Shown here: in pieces, positions 36,616 to 48,717 of the stretch
Layout: each line of letters opens with the position of its first letter
How positions within the stretch are numbered: the stretch's first letter is position 1
Source of the DNA: Jacaranda mimosifolia
Lineage: Eukaryota; Streptophyta; Magnoliopsida; Lamiales; Bignoniaceae
Length of the DNA: 64,000 bases
Assembly: GCA_018894105.1 (NCBI GenBank)
Contig: CM032117.1
Coordinates: 28,996,501-29,060,500 of the forward strand
Direction of reading: 5' to 3'
Made by a program: the position numbers and the translations under genes
The notes under the pieces: generated by a model
What the model was told of the DNA's origin: nothing
What the model saw: only the letters and a program-made list of their open reading frames with translations
Database searches by the model: none

Positions 36616-38480
36616 AATTCATGTTTTAATTTGGATTTTTGTTTGATTGTTCCATATGATGAACTTATCTAGATCTCCAAATACTTGATCCAATTCATGG
36701 ATTTGACTGTTTAGTTGATGTTGCATGTGGCTTCTTTGATGATGAATTGAATTATGCTAATATGTGTTTTAAGAATTAATTCATATGTTAGTTTGTTTTT
36801 GATTCATGAATGATTATGGTAAATGTTGCTTTAGCATTGGATGATGTTATATGTCGATAGAGCATGTTAAATTTGGCCTTAAGGTGTTTTGGTCATTTTT
36901 GGATCCAATTGAATTGAAGATAATTGGAGATTATTGAAGAATGTTGATTCTTACTTAAACTTGTTTTTGAAACATGTTTGAGCATTTGAATTTTCATTTT
37001 TAAAAGGTATTTTAGATCTCAAAATTTGTCTAATATATGTTATTTAGCATTGTGGAGGTGTCCATGTTTTTTTGGTGCACAAAATTTGGACCAAAATTAC
37101 CTTGACTTGGTCCAAACCACAAAACAGGGCAAGTTGCACGCCCTGGCAGGGCAACGACACCTAAGTTAGGTGTTAGGCGAGTTTTGAGGTCAATTTATGT
37201 TATTTTTGTGACCAAAATTAATCTAAATCATGCAAATTAGATGCACAAGTGTTGTGCAAGTTCTCAAAATTATGTTTCACATTTATGATTGCTTCTAAAA
37301 TCTTGTTCAAGTTAATCATCAATTTGGTGCAAAAATGAGATGCATAATTATTATGCTTATTTTTGCTAGATTAATTAATTGTTTACGAGATAAGCATTTA
37401 ATTATGGAATTGAATGCCAATTCTTGATTTATTGTACATTTAATTGTTCAATGGATGATAAATGAATGGATGTGAACATGAGCATTTAATATTGACTTTA
37501 CTTGTTTCAAGTTATTGAAAAAGGTTGTATTAAATAGAGCTTGCATGCCTCTTAATTTCTATCTTCTAAATGTTATGAGAGTAGAATCACTATGAGTGAG
37601 TATTTCTTTTCTCTTGTAATTGTTGCAAGGAGAAAAGAAGACCATTTGAGGCATGAAGAACTATGAATGTATAGGATACATTTATGTAATAGCTAGATTT
37701 AATCAGCTCACTGTGCACTACTTGGTTAAGGCTCGTGGTCATCCCACCCTAGGTGCATTTACTTATTTATACTTTTCATATCCTATTGATGTATGAGATG
37801 CATGGTGAGGATATCGAAAACCTCAATAAGAAGATAAAATTGATAAGATCTTTGCAATCAAGAAAATCCCTCCACTTAGAAGAGTGTAAGTGCTTCCAAA
37901 TATTAAGTCAAAATGGATACAAATTAAAAGAAGTTTTAATTAATCCATACCTTCTACCAATACTATATGGCATAACAATGTTACTATCATTGTGTGATGG
38001 CACACGAGTCGTGGGTCACACTTATGGTAGAAAACTGTGATCATATACTTAGCATATGACGTACATTTGATATAACACTTCCTATGCATTGGCACATGAA
38101 TCTTGGGATGACATAATGTGGTTTCGAATCAAAGGTTGATTGGTAGGTCCGACTTAACACCTAATAGTATAGACGGCACACGAGTCTTTGGTCTATATGA
38201 AAAGTGAGGCAAAATATATCAAAGGTCACATAGAGATACAATTAACAAAAGCTGCTTACCTTTCGGTTGTTTGGAGATGGCACACGAGTCGTGGGTCCAC
38301 TACAAGTCCTTAGGGCCTTGATTCCCACTAAGAAATGATATTTTCCAAATTCATCTAGGGGTGAGAAATTTGATAAAATAGTGGGAGAAAAACATGATTG
38401 AAAGTTTATGAACATGTTTTCAATATTTTTATTCAATCACATGCTTATACTCTCTCTTGTTTTTTCGCCTTTGTAGATTT
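36616..38480 (+). other. Leader of copia element 1
   Basis: It has no supportable ORF. It contains a GC-rich island (37105-37185) and the four-fold motif (37996-38302). The frame at 37753-38040 is not shared, as a frame, with the homologous leader at 50 kb, so I do not call a gene. Confidence 0.7.
37996..38302 (+). repeat. Four-fold leader motif, element 1
   Basis: Copies start at 37996, 38086, 38171 and 38274. Three carry GGCACACGAGTC with GTGGGTC or TTTGGTC after it, and the other is GGCACATGAATCTTGGG. Spacing is 85-103 bp. The core differs from those in element 2 and the minus-strand element. Confidence 0.75.
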
Positions 38481-38481
38481 T

Positions 38482-39273
38482 TGAACTCACCAGGCCTAAC
38501 TTCCAAGATTAGCTTAGAAACTTTAAAATTATTCTTGATTCCGATAGGAGGACATATATGCTTACTCAAAGTCTACCGGACACCATTGGCGATTATGCCA
38601 ATAATAAGGCAGGTGAAATGTTCACAAAGTTAATAGATGGTGATCTACAAACACGTTATCTCATGTTGGCTTCTATGTCCAATGAGCTCCAAAAATCTCA
38701 CGAGCACGTGAAAACCACTCATGAGATTCACATGCACTTACAAGAGTTGTATGGCGTGCAAACTAGACATGAAAGGTTCTCATAATCTAAGGAGCTCTTT
38801 CGGACTAGAATAGATTAGGGCCCAAGTGTCCATGACCATGGCCTTAAAATGATCGGCCTCATTGAGAAGTTTGGTCAATTAGATGTAGTCATGGACAATG
38901 AGCTCTATATGGATTTGATTATTCAATCATTGCCTAGCTCATTTGACCAATTCGTTATGAACTTCAACATGATGAAGCAAGAAGTAATGATTAATGAGTT
39001 GGTCAATATGTTAGTGACCGTCGAGGCGACAATGAAGAAAAACAAGCCTCTTATGCTTGCTTCCTCCTCCAAGTCTAAGCACCTTAGGGGTGTTAGAAAG
39101 GGAGGTACAAGGAAGAAGAGTTCTTCTTCTAAGGGAAAGCAACCCTTGAAAAGTTATGGGGGAGTCTACAAAAGAAAAGAGGGAAAAGCCGATGCAACTT
39201 ATTTCTATTGTGGCGAGAAATGCCATTGGAAAAGAAATTGCAAGGAGTGTCTTGCTACCCTTAGGAAGGGTAT
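38482..39273 (+). pseudogene. Copia gag, element 1
   Basis: Frames 38558-38785 and 38849-39367 cover a UBN2-type gag: LIDGDLQTRYLMLASMSNEL, then LIEKFGQLDVVMDNELYMDL, then LPSSFDQFVMNFN, a basic Ser/Lys-rich linker, and a zinc knuckle near 39200-39245. The knuckle reads YFYCGEKCHWKRNC, so the first of the usual C-C-H-C ligands is a tyrosine. A stop near 38785 splits the frame, and about 65 bp carrying the start are missing relative to 50703. Confidence 0.85.
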
Positions 39274-39312
39274 ATACTTTATTGAACTGCACTTAACAAT
39301 AAAGTTTTCCTC

Positions 39313-41822
39313 ATGGTACTTGATACCGTATGTGGTTCTCACATTTGTAATTTGTTACAGGAGATGAGAAAAAAAAGTCTTAATGATGGGGATATGATCC
39401 TATGTCTAGGCAATGGAGCAAAAGTTGCGGCCATAGTTGAAGGTATCATCAAGTTAGACTTGGGAAACTCCTACACTGTACTTGGTTCTTTCTATTATGT
39501 ATCCAATCCTATTAAAAACATTATTTCTATTCCTATTTTGGATAATGAAGTATCTAATTTTTTTATATCTAATAGGAATTTGAAGGCATTAAAGAATGGT
39601 TTTTTAATTCCACAAGGTACATTAAACAATAGATTGTATATTTTGGATTCTCAACTATCATTATTGCACATTCAACAAAGTAAAAAAAATTAGATAACCA
39701 AGAAGATGCAATTTTGTGGCATACAAGACTTGGACATATCTCCAAGAATAGGATGAACAAGTTAGAAGCCCTTCAAAACACTAAATGTTAGTGGCATTGA
39801 GGATCTTCCTGCTTGTGAATCTTGTTTAAAGGCAAAAATGACTAAGGCTCCTTTTGTAGGACAAATAGAGTGAACCACAAGTCCTTTGGATTTGATCCAT
39901 ACGGATGTTCATGGACCACTAAGAATTAGTGCAAAATGAGGCTATTTATACTTTATCACCTTTGCCGATGATCACACTTGGTTCGAACATGTGTATCTTG
40001 TGAAGTACAAGTCCAAAGCCTTTAAAAAGTTCAGAGTATAGGATTGAAGCAGAAAAGCAATTGGGACTAAGTATTAAAGCTCTTCGATCGGATCGAAGGG
40101 TAGAACACTTAAGTACCAAATTCTTGGATTATCTAAAAGGGAATGGAATTCTCTCTTAATGGACTCCACCCGGCACACCCCAACATAATGGAATAGCTAA
40201 AAGAAGAAATCATACCTTGTTGGACATAGTGCATTCCAGATGAGCTTTTCCGATAAGCCTATATCCTTTTGGGGATACGCCTTACAAATCTTGGCAAGGT
40301 TACTAAACATAGCACCCTCAAAGTCAGTGCCAAAAATACTGCATGAGATGTGGTATGACAAAGCACCGTCTTACTAATTTCTAAAGGTTTGGGGGTCTTT
40401 TGCTTACGTCAAGCGATTAGTGGGAGTTGGATGCGAGATCCATAAGCGAGTGGTTGCAAATGGATCTATAAGTGCAAGCTAGGAGTCGATGGAGAGGTAA
40501 TCACCTTTAAGGCGCGACTACAGGCAAAGGGTTACCCTCAAAAACTCGGTACGCATTTGGAGAAAACTTTTTCACTGGTCGCTATGCCTAAGTTTATTAC
40601 AATTTTACTTGTCATAATCGCATATTATGACTATGATAAATGTAAATAGATGTGAAAACTACTTTCCTCAATGGAAATATTGAAGAAGAAATTTACATGG
40701 AACGACTACAAAGTTTTAACTTTAAAGGGAGTGAGCAAAAGGTTTGCAAACTCGAGACTCAAACAGGCGTCCTAAAGTTGGAACATATGTTTTGATAAGA
40801 CAGTCAAATCGTTTGGCTTTGTCAAAAAATGTGTATAAATCTTATGTGTACAAGAAGGCTAGTGGGAGTAATGTATAGTTTATTGTGCTTTATATTGATG
40901 ACATTCTTCTCATTAGGAATGAGAAAATGTTAGAGTGTACTAAAACATAGTTATCTACATAATTCTCCATGAAGGATTTGGGGAAGCATCCTACGTATTA
41001 GGAATAAGTAACTATAGAAATAGATTGAGGAAGATGTTGGGGCTTTTCCAATTATCGTACATTGACAAAATACTATAGAGGTTTAATATGAAAGAATCCA
41101 AGAAAGGATTCATCCCCATGGGATACAATCTTAATCTCTCCGAGTCGATGGCCCCTAAGACTAACAACGAAAGATATAGAATGTCCCACATACCTTATGC
41201 GTCCGCTATATGTAGTATAATATATGTCGTTCAATATACAAAGTTGGATATAGCACATGCTTTAAGTGTTACGAGACGCTTTCAATTCGACCCCGATGAA
41301 TGTCACTGGAAAGCAGTCAAAGTAATACTTAAGTACTTGAGAAGAACTAAGGATTTGTCTTTGGTATACAACAATAGAAAATTAAAACTCGAGGGGTTTT
41401 GGATTCTAGCTTGCAATCTAATGTACATAACCTCATATCTACTGCTGGATTTATATTTTGCCTCCATGGTGACGCGGTGAGTTAGAAGTATTTCAAACAA
41501 CCACGGTGATTCTACTACAGAGGTGGAATATACTATAGCTTCAGAAGTTACAAAGGAAGGTGATTAGATGAAAATTTTCATCCAAGAGTTGGATAGAGTG
41601 CCTAGCATTGTTGAGCCTGTAGTTTTTTTTTGTAACAACAATGGAGCGGTTGCACAAGCTAAATAGCCAAGATCACATTAGTGCTCCAAGCACATTTTGA
41701 GGTGATATTATTTGATCCACGAGATCATTGATAGAGGCAACATGCGAATGGCGATGGTAGCCTCATAAGATAATGTAGCAGATCCACTGACTAAACCCTT
41801 AATGCAAAAGGTCTTTGAAATA
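39313..41822 (+). pseudogene. Copia pol, element 1 (protease, integrase, RT, RNase H)
   Basis: Protease: LDTVCGSHIC at 39315, with the active-site glycine changed to valine. GAG-pre-integrase: LWHTRLGHISKNRM near 39713. Integrase: LIHTDVHGPLRIS near 39890. About 0.45 kb between integrase and RT is missing relative to element 2 (near 40395). RT: the YIDDILL active site is intact at 40891-40911, and KESKKGFIPMGYNLNLSES with YASAICSIIYVVQ follows at 41088-41230. RNase H continues to about 41750. Many stops and frameshifts make it non-functional. Confidence 0.85.
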
Positions 41823-41839
41823 CATCTTGAGAAGATGGG

Positions 41840-44745
41840 TATAACACCCTAATTTTTGGGATTATAAATTTAAGTTGATCAAATTAAATTAATAAAAGTT
41901 TAGGTAGAAATGTGGGAATTGAAGGATTTAGTTGTAAATACAAAAAGGGCTTAATCATTTAAAATTATAAAGTTTAGGGGATTAATGTAGACAAGTTAAA
42001 AGTTGGAGGACTTTAAAACAATTAAATTTGGACTTGATTGCCCAAAAATAGAAAAGTTAAGGGCTAATGTGCAAGAATTAAAAGTCAAGGACCAAAATGA
42101 AAGCGGTTTAAAAGTTTTAGGGTAAAATTGTAGCCGGTTGAAAGCTTTAGGGTCAAAATGAGAAAGCTAAAGAATATGTTTATATATAGGATTAAGGACA
42201 ACAGTTTGTATAATTCCTAAAAACCACCCCAGACGTACACTACTGGCGAATCATTAGAAAATGACTATGAGACTTAAAACTAAAGCCACCACTAGCTTCT
42301 TCTAGCTAAGGCGAGCAAGACCATACCAAAATTATTCAAAAATAAGCGACGAATCGACTGAAAAAAGGGGGTGACGGTGAGCTCACGGTGGGTTTGGTGG
42401 TTCTCTGACGTACGGCAGCGGAAAGCGGATAAATCTTGGTGGGTTGTGGTTGTGAGCTCCTGGGTATCACGTTGGCACCCTTAACTTGAGGTTTCAATGG
42501 AGGAGAGAGGAGGAATTGATGATGCAGCATCGCGGCGACATTAGGGATTGCCGATGAGTTTTTAGTCAAATTGCCCGTCGAGACGGTAATGAAATGGAAA
42601 ATTGCTTTGGGGGTTTGGATCCTAGTGTTGAGACACACTTGCTGGTGCCGTCGGTTCCCGTCTCCGACGGTGGGGTGTGGTGCTCCAGCAGCAGTGCATG
42701 GTGGCGGTTCTGGGGCAGATTGTTTAGACTTGAATTTCAGATGAATCTAGACTAGTTCTGGCATGAGATTAGATCTCAATCTGACCCGATTTGGGTAAAT
42801 TTCAATAATCAAATTTTGATTTGATTAAATTATTAAATGTAATTGCAGTTTCGAATCAAGTTTAATTATAACCTAAAAGGAGACTGTTAAACTATAATTT
42901 AGCTCAAGTTATGGATTAATTTTTGTAATTGGTATGATATTGAGCTTAACCGGCCTAAAGGAATACCTTTATAACTTCAAGTGAAATTTTGATTATTTGT
43001 TTACCGATTCAGCAAATTAAGAGCAATGGTGGATGAGTATAAACGTTTCAGTGTCCTATAGAACTTGAGCCAATTATGACTGAATAGTTGAAGTAAGTGA
43101 GGACTAGGTAAAGGCATCCAATTACATTAAGAATTATGATTCAGAAACTATAATCACTATTAGGTTTAGGTTATTTACTCTGAACTTCAAATGAATTAGG
43201 AAACAAAGTCATAGACTGTTTAAACATCTAAGGATTATTAGGACTATGTTAGAATATCCTTAAGTTGATAAAGACATTAGTTATATTTATAGTTAAGATT
43301 TAGAAGATTGATGAAATGATAACCCGAGTTATCTTATAATAGTTCCCGGACTGACTAGGAAGTCATGACTTGAGCAGCCACGTAATTGCGAATTCCTCTA
43401 CCTTTGCCAGGTGAGTTTATACTTAATAGTATGAGATTCCTTACTGGGGAAAGAACATATATACTTGCTACTATATCCAGGTCATTTGCTTCCTTTTGAT
43501 TTATGTGTTGAAAATAGTTCTCCACATTGCCCTTCTATATTAAGCACTTCTGTTGATATTGATTGATATCGCTTTACCTGAAATTTGGCAATTGTGTTGA
43601 GGAAGCTGAAAAAATAGATTTTAAGGTATATTTTCCGTTATAGCCATGATTGTACTACAGGTTATAGATGTTGATCATCTGGTACGGTCTACCATAGCGA
43701 AATGACATGTTATGTAAAATGCTGATTTTGAGATATATTTGTTGTCATAGCTATGATTGTGACTTAAGAGTGATAGGTGTTGATCATCTGGTATAGTCTT
43801 TCATGGCGAAGTGGCATATCATATACAATGTTGTTGGATGTTTTGCCATATTACTAAATTAATAATACCCTTGGGGATGGACCCTAGGATTGGCTGTGAA
43901 GTGGACCTGGCAGAACGAACTGATGGCAACTGACCTTTAGCCAATACCCCATTAAATATATCTAGCTCCGTAGTTAGCTGGAGGTAGCTGGCTATAAAGG
44001 ATGAGGCATGTAGCTAGCCATGTCTACTGATTGTTAATTATCCGAGCTAATCACTCAAAATAGAGGGACAAGGGTTTTCATGTTTTTGAAAGTGGAGTGA
44101 TAAGGTAGGAGAATCACCAATAGCTCAATAGTGAAATTACTTTGCTAAATCATGTTTGGTTTATACGATATGCCCAACACTTATGCTTTGAATTTCAAAC
44201 ACTTGACTAAAATCCAGTAGATATTCAGATGGCATGTCGACCCCATTCTAATCATGGTTAAAGTTTCAACCTCTATGAGATATAGTGAATTTTATAAAGT
44301 CTCACCACTGGTATGGGACGGTGGTGAGATGGATCACCTTAAGTTTTGATTAAAACCTTCTCTTACAACTACTAAAAATATTTATGCTTCTACTTGTCTC
44401 TTATGTAATAATTATGAAATTATCATTCTATTGTTGTTGCTAAGCTATCTTACTGAGTCATTCGAACTTATGTTGTTTTATTATTACTCTTTGTTCATTG
44501 CCCCAGATAAGAACAAGCGAGAAAGACAAACTAGCCCATGTGACCTATAAGGTAATGAGGGTAATAGAAGTGCTAAGTGTGAATTGTGATATTTTTGTTT
44601 ATAGTTGAACCTCTTCTAGACATTGCTTGTAAAGATTAAATAATTTGGTTTTTGAGAAATGTATTTTCTGTGATTTATAAGGTTTATGGTATAGAGTGAG
44701 TAGCACCTCAGCCGGAAGTAGGCACCTCCTGGTCGGGGCATTAGA
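41840..44745 (+). mobile_element. Solo LTR (gypsy-like), 2.9 kb, inside copia element 1
   Basis: It starts TATAACACCCTAATTTTTGG and ends GGTCGGGGCATTAGA, worn forms of the TGTAACACCC...CA type. The 5-bp duplication ATGGG lies at 41835-41839 and 44746-44750. Removing it restores GAAGATGGGTCTTAAGAC, as in element 2 at 54467. A TATATATAGG box is near 42182. No internal coding region remains. The GC-richer part (42330-42720) yields a 100-residue minus-strand frame that I do not accept as a gene. Confidence 0.85.
43613..43835 (+). repeat. Tandem duplication, unit about 108 bp
   Basis: TAGCCATGATTGT...TTGATCATCTGGTA is followed by a diverged second copy (TAGCTATGATTGT...TTGATCATCTGGTA). It lies within the solo LTR. 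Confidence 0.75.
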
Positions 44746-47602
44746 ATGGGTCTTAAGACTATAGGGAATTGGCTTTAGGGCAAGTAGGAGATGTTGGGAT
44801 AGTGCCCTGCAGCCAATTAGATTGTCATGTAAACTATTTCACTTGTGATATAATCTTGATTGAATGATATTCATTATAAATAGCCATCTTCATCTTATAC
44901 TTATTTTACTTCACTAGCATTTGGCTGAAGCTCTTAGATCACACAAGACTATCGGACTTGGTCATGCACTGGGTGGTGATCATGAAATAAGTCTTATACA
45001 GTCGTGATGTTAGAATATTCCAAGTCGTAAATCTTACGATATGGGGCATCTAAGATTCAGATAGACTTGCACTAACGATACATAAATCTTAGGGGTTAGA
45101 TATTGCTCCATTTCATAAGCAATCCATGTTAGACAAAGGTGCATGTTAGTGCGGGCTTATTAGAGAACAAGTTCACCGAAGGCCTACTCGGAGAATCTAT
45201 TAGATAGCTGTAGTGGCAAATTCTCCAGCTTACGCTAGTGCTATAATTATTCCTTTGACCTGAGGATCTATAGTAACCTTATGTTTAGGTCTTTATGCTT
45301 TGACTCTTCCTTAACCACTTTACGGGTCATTCGAGTTAAGCTTGGGTATGAGCTACTTAGACATAGAGGTTTTTGAGATCTAGGATGGGATCCATCTCCT
45401 CGTCGTTGTGAAGGACTAGTGCATCTCTATGTATTCTATGATGATCAATTCCATAAAATCCTTGCGCAAGGTAGTATGACAATTTTAAAAAAAAGTTTCC
45501 AAAGATGAGGTTACAAAAGGGAATCGAACATCGGGAATAGAAAAATAGCTATCGAAGCTATTAGAGAACCGACAAATATCTTATCCTAGGCCTCTTTCGG
45601 GAGATAGGAGACGGAAGGACCATATTTTCATAGCAAGCGTAGAGCTAGAATGGTTCTCCAAAAGCGTATTCATTTTGACAATTAGTTGGGCTCCATGGGC
45701 TTGAGGTTGGACATCGACCATGGAGATTGGATACTCTTCAATTAATAGAAATTAATTGAATTTAGTCATTAGTTTAAAGGAGTTTAAATTAATATGAATA
45801 TTTTGATATTCTAAATATGACAAGAGTTGTGAGCCTATGTCCAATGAATGACAGAACCTAATAGATCACTCACAAAAGCCAATAGGAAATCTTATTTGAT
45901 GAAGGGAATTTTCTAGGAGTTAGAAAATTCCACTTGACCGATTTTATAGTGGTAAAACAGTTGGCTAATTTTTTGTGATTTTGGATTGATCAATTTAATA
46001 GCTAAATTGAGCTAAATAATTTAAAGAGTTAAATTAGACCAATTAAATTGAGTTAATTTAATTGGTGCCACATGACTATCAATTGGTCAAGTTAACTTAA
46101 GGGGTTAAGTTGACATCTTCTAGTTTAAAGAGTTAAGTAAAGACCAATTAATTAAATTAAGGGGTTAATTTAATTAAAATGAAGAACCAATTTTGGACGA
46201 AAAATTCAAACGAAAGAGCTCATTTGGAATGTGTTAGAATTTATTTGGATGACATTTCATGAGATGAAATAAGATTCTAAATGAAATTCAAATACAAGTG
46301 AAATTAAAATTTCACAAGCAACTTGCCTTACAAGTTGGAGCCAACCTCATGGGACGTGTGTGTTGGCATAGTGCCCCACAAGCCAATAAGATTGGCATGT
46401 AAACTATTTCACTAGTAATACAATCTTGATTGAATGATATTCTTTATAAATGGTCATCTTCATCTTATACTTATATATCATCACTGGCATTTGGTTGAAG
46501 CCCTTAGATCACTCTAGACTACGGGACTTGGTTAGTACACTCTCGGTGATGGTCATGAAATAGGTCTTACATGGTCGTGTTCTTAAATATCCCAAGTCAT
46601 AGAATCTTATGAGATAGGGCATCTAAGATTCGGATTAAACTTGCACTAACGATGCATAATCCAAGATATTGCTCCGTTCCATGAGCAAACCATATGGATA
46701 TGGGTGGATATTAATGGGTGCGTGTTAGAGAACAAGGCACTAGAGACCCGCCCAAAGAATCCACTAGATAGCCATAGTGGCAAGTCGGTAGTGGCAAGTT
46801 CTCCAGCTTACGCTGGAGTATATAATTAGTCATTTGACCTGAGAATCCATTATAACCTTGTGTTTATGTCCTCATACTTTGATTCATCCCTAGTCACCTA
46901 GCGGCCTGTTCGGGTTGTGCTTGGGTATGAGCTACTTAGACATAGAGATTTATGAGATCCAAGATGGGATTTGACTCCTCGTCTTTGTGATGAGCGAGTA
47001 CATCTCCTATTCGTTCTATAATGATCGACTCCAAGGAGTCATTGGCCGAGGCAGCATGGCAATTTGGAAAAGGGTTTTTCAAAGATGAGGTCACAAATCG
47101 GAATCAAAAATTGAGAATAGATGCATAGTATCGAGGCCATTAGGGAGACGATAAATATCTTGCCCTAGGCCTCTTTCATGGAGACAGGAGACAAAAGGAT
47201 CGTATTTGCATGGTTCGCGTAGAGCTAGAATAGATCACCAAAAGCATTCATTCAGCTATTTGTTGGGCTCTATGGGCTTGAGGTTGGATATTGTCCATAG
47301 AGATTGGGTACTCTTCAATTAATAGAGATTAATTGAATTTAGTAGTCTAGTTTAAAAGAGTTTAAACTAACATGAATATATGATATTCTAAAGTCAAAAA
47401 GGTTGTGAGCCCATGTCCAATGAGCGGTAGAACCTAATGAGTCACACACAAAAGCCAATTGAAAATCCTAAATGATGAGGGGAATTTTCTAAGTGTTAGA
47501 ATAATTCCAAGGTGACCAAAAATTGAGGGATTCAGTTGATGTAATTTTTAGTCATTTCTGCTAGATCAATTTAATTGTTAAATTAAGACCAAATTAAATT
47601 AA

Positions 47603-47730
47603 CTGAAATGCACTCGCCCTTCACAAAGATGATGAGTCGAATTCCATCTTGGATCTCACAAACCTCTATATCTAAGTAGCTCATGCCTAATCTTTATTCG
47701 AACGACCTGCTAAGTGACAAAGGAGGAGTC
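47603..47730 (-). repeat. Inverted LTR-derived patch in the 5' LTR of element 2
   Basis: The sequence is the reverse complement of LTR sequence such as 46880-47005. The 3' LTR has ordinary sequence (about 57685-57712) at this place. Confidence 0.75.
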
Positions 47731-48036
47731 AATTGGTCAAGTTAACTTAAATAGTTAAGTTAACAAAAACTAGCTTAAAGAGTTAAGTTAGTTGACTTAA
47801 TGGTTAACTCAAAGTTCAATTAAATTAAAGTGTTTAATTTAATTAAAAAGAAGAAATAATTTTGGAGGAAAAATTCAAATGAAATGTTTATTTGGTGTGA
47901 AATTAGAATTTATTTGGTAGATATTTCATAAGATGAAATGTAAATTCCAAATGAAATTCAAATTCACACACATGCACATGCAACTTGCAAGATGCTTGCA
48001 AGTTGGCATGCTTATGTAGTGCCCCTCCTTGATGAA

Positions 48037-48063
48037 GGTGTGATGCCACCTTAGCATCACACC
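48037..48063 (+). promoter_or_regulatory. Palindrome upstream of the LTR TATA box
   Basis: The arms GGTGTGATGC and GCATCACACC are separated by 7 bases, just before the TATA-like stretch. Confidence 0.75.
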
Positions 48064-48704
48064 ATCCTCCCTCTATATGTAGATATAGAGAGGGGCAGCC
48101 ATAAGAGATATTGATTCACATATTTTGTGCATCTAAAAGTTAGATCCAAAATTCCCTCCAAAATTGTGATTATCTCATAAGTTAAGGTTTCACTCTCTTC
48201 TTCACCTCCCTCACTATTTTTGGCTTCCAACCAAGTTCTCTTTCTTCTTAGTTTTTCTAGCTAAATTAAGGAGAAAAGGATTGTCCAATGTTGTATGGAC
48301 TTTGGCATTAGAGGCAAGATGAATTTCGGATTGCTTGCTTTGGTGATCCTCTGTTCTTGCAGTGACTTTCTAGACTCTTTTCAAGGTCTTTCCAAAAGAT
48401 TTTGGTGCTGAATTTTTTATTGGAAATTCTCCATTGAGTTGGAGAAATTTTGGTCTAGATTTAGCCTGACTCCGAGGTGATTTCCCTGATCAAAAGTTGA
48501 TCAAACCTTGTTGCGCCAAAAGTTGTCTGCTTTCGGGAAAGGAAGCACAACTTCAAGTTTTGGTTGGATTTTTCTTAAGAGGTAACAATCTGACCTTGAT
48601 CCATTATATTGGCATGATTCAGATCCTTTTGGTGGTGTAAACTAAGTTAGATTTTAGTTTTTAAATGTTTTAAATTGGATCCTTAGTCTTACACCTCTTT
48701 CAAG

Positions 48705-48717
48705 TGGTATCAGAGCC
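48705..48717 (+). other. Primer-binding site of copia element 2
   Basis: TGGTATCAGAGCC lies 2 bases after the LTR. It is the best-preserved initiator tRNA-Met primer site of the family here. Confidence 0.9.

Larger units (their letters stand above)
36601..44791 (+). mobile_element. Copia element 1, internal region (interrupted by a solo LTR at 41840-44745)
   Basis: In order, it holds a degraded primer site (36603-36615, TGATACAATAGCC), a leader of about 1.9 kb, gag, protease, integrase, reverse transcriptase, RNase H and a purine-rich tract (44781-44791) before the 3' LTR at 44792. The iMet-type primer site, long LTRs and TGTTGGAATA start suggest an Angela/BARE-like lineage, which is inference. 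All frames are broken, and gag has lost its start codon region near 38482. Confidence 0.85.
46361..48702 (+). repeat. 5' LTR of copia element 2
   Basis: It starts TGTTGGCATAGTGCCCC and ends CACCTCTTTCA. A small perfect dyad, CTCCAGC/GCTGGAG, lies near 46801-46818. A patch at 47603-47730 is in reverse orientation relative to the 3' LTR. The palindrome (48037-48063) and a TATA-like stretch (CTATATGTAGATATAG near 48073) follow. Confidence 0.85.

Noticed and set aside
37753..38040. 95-codon frame in the leader of element 1
   Set aside because: The homologous leader at 50 kb is interrupted by stops and shifts. The conserved features there are spaced DNA motifs, not codons.
42336..42638. 100-codon minus-strand frame in the GC-richer part of the solo LTR
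   Set aside because: It lies inside an LTR with clear ends, shows no domain, has Pro/Ser-rich composition, and has no second copy to show frame conservation.
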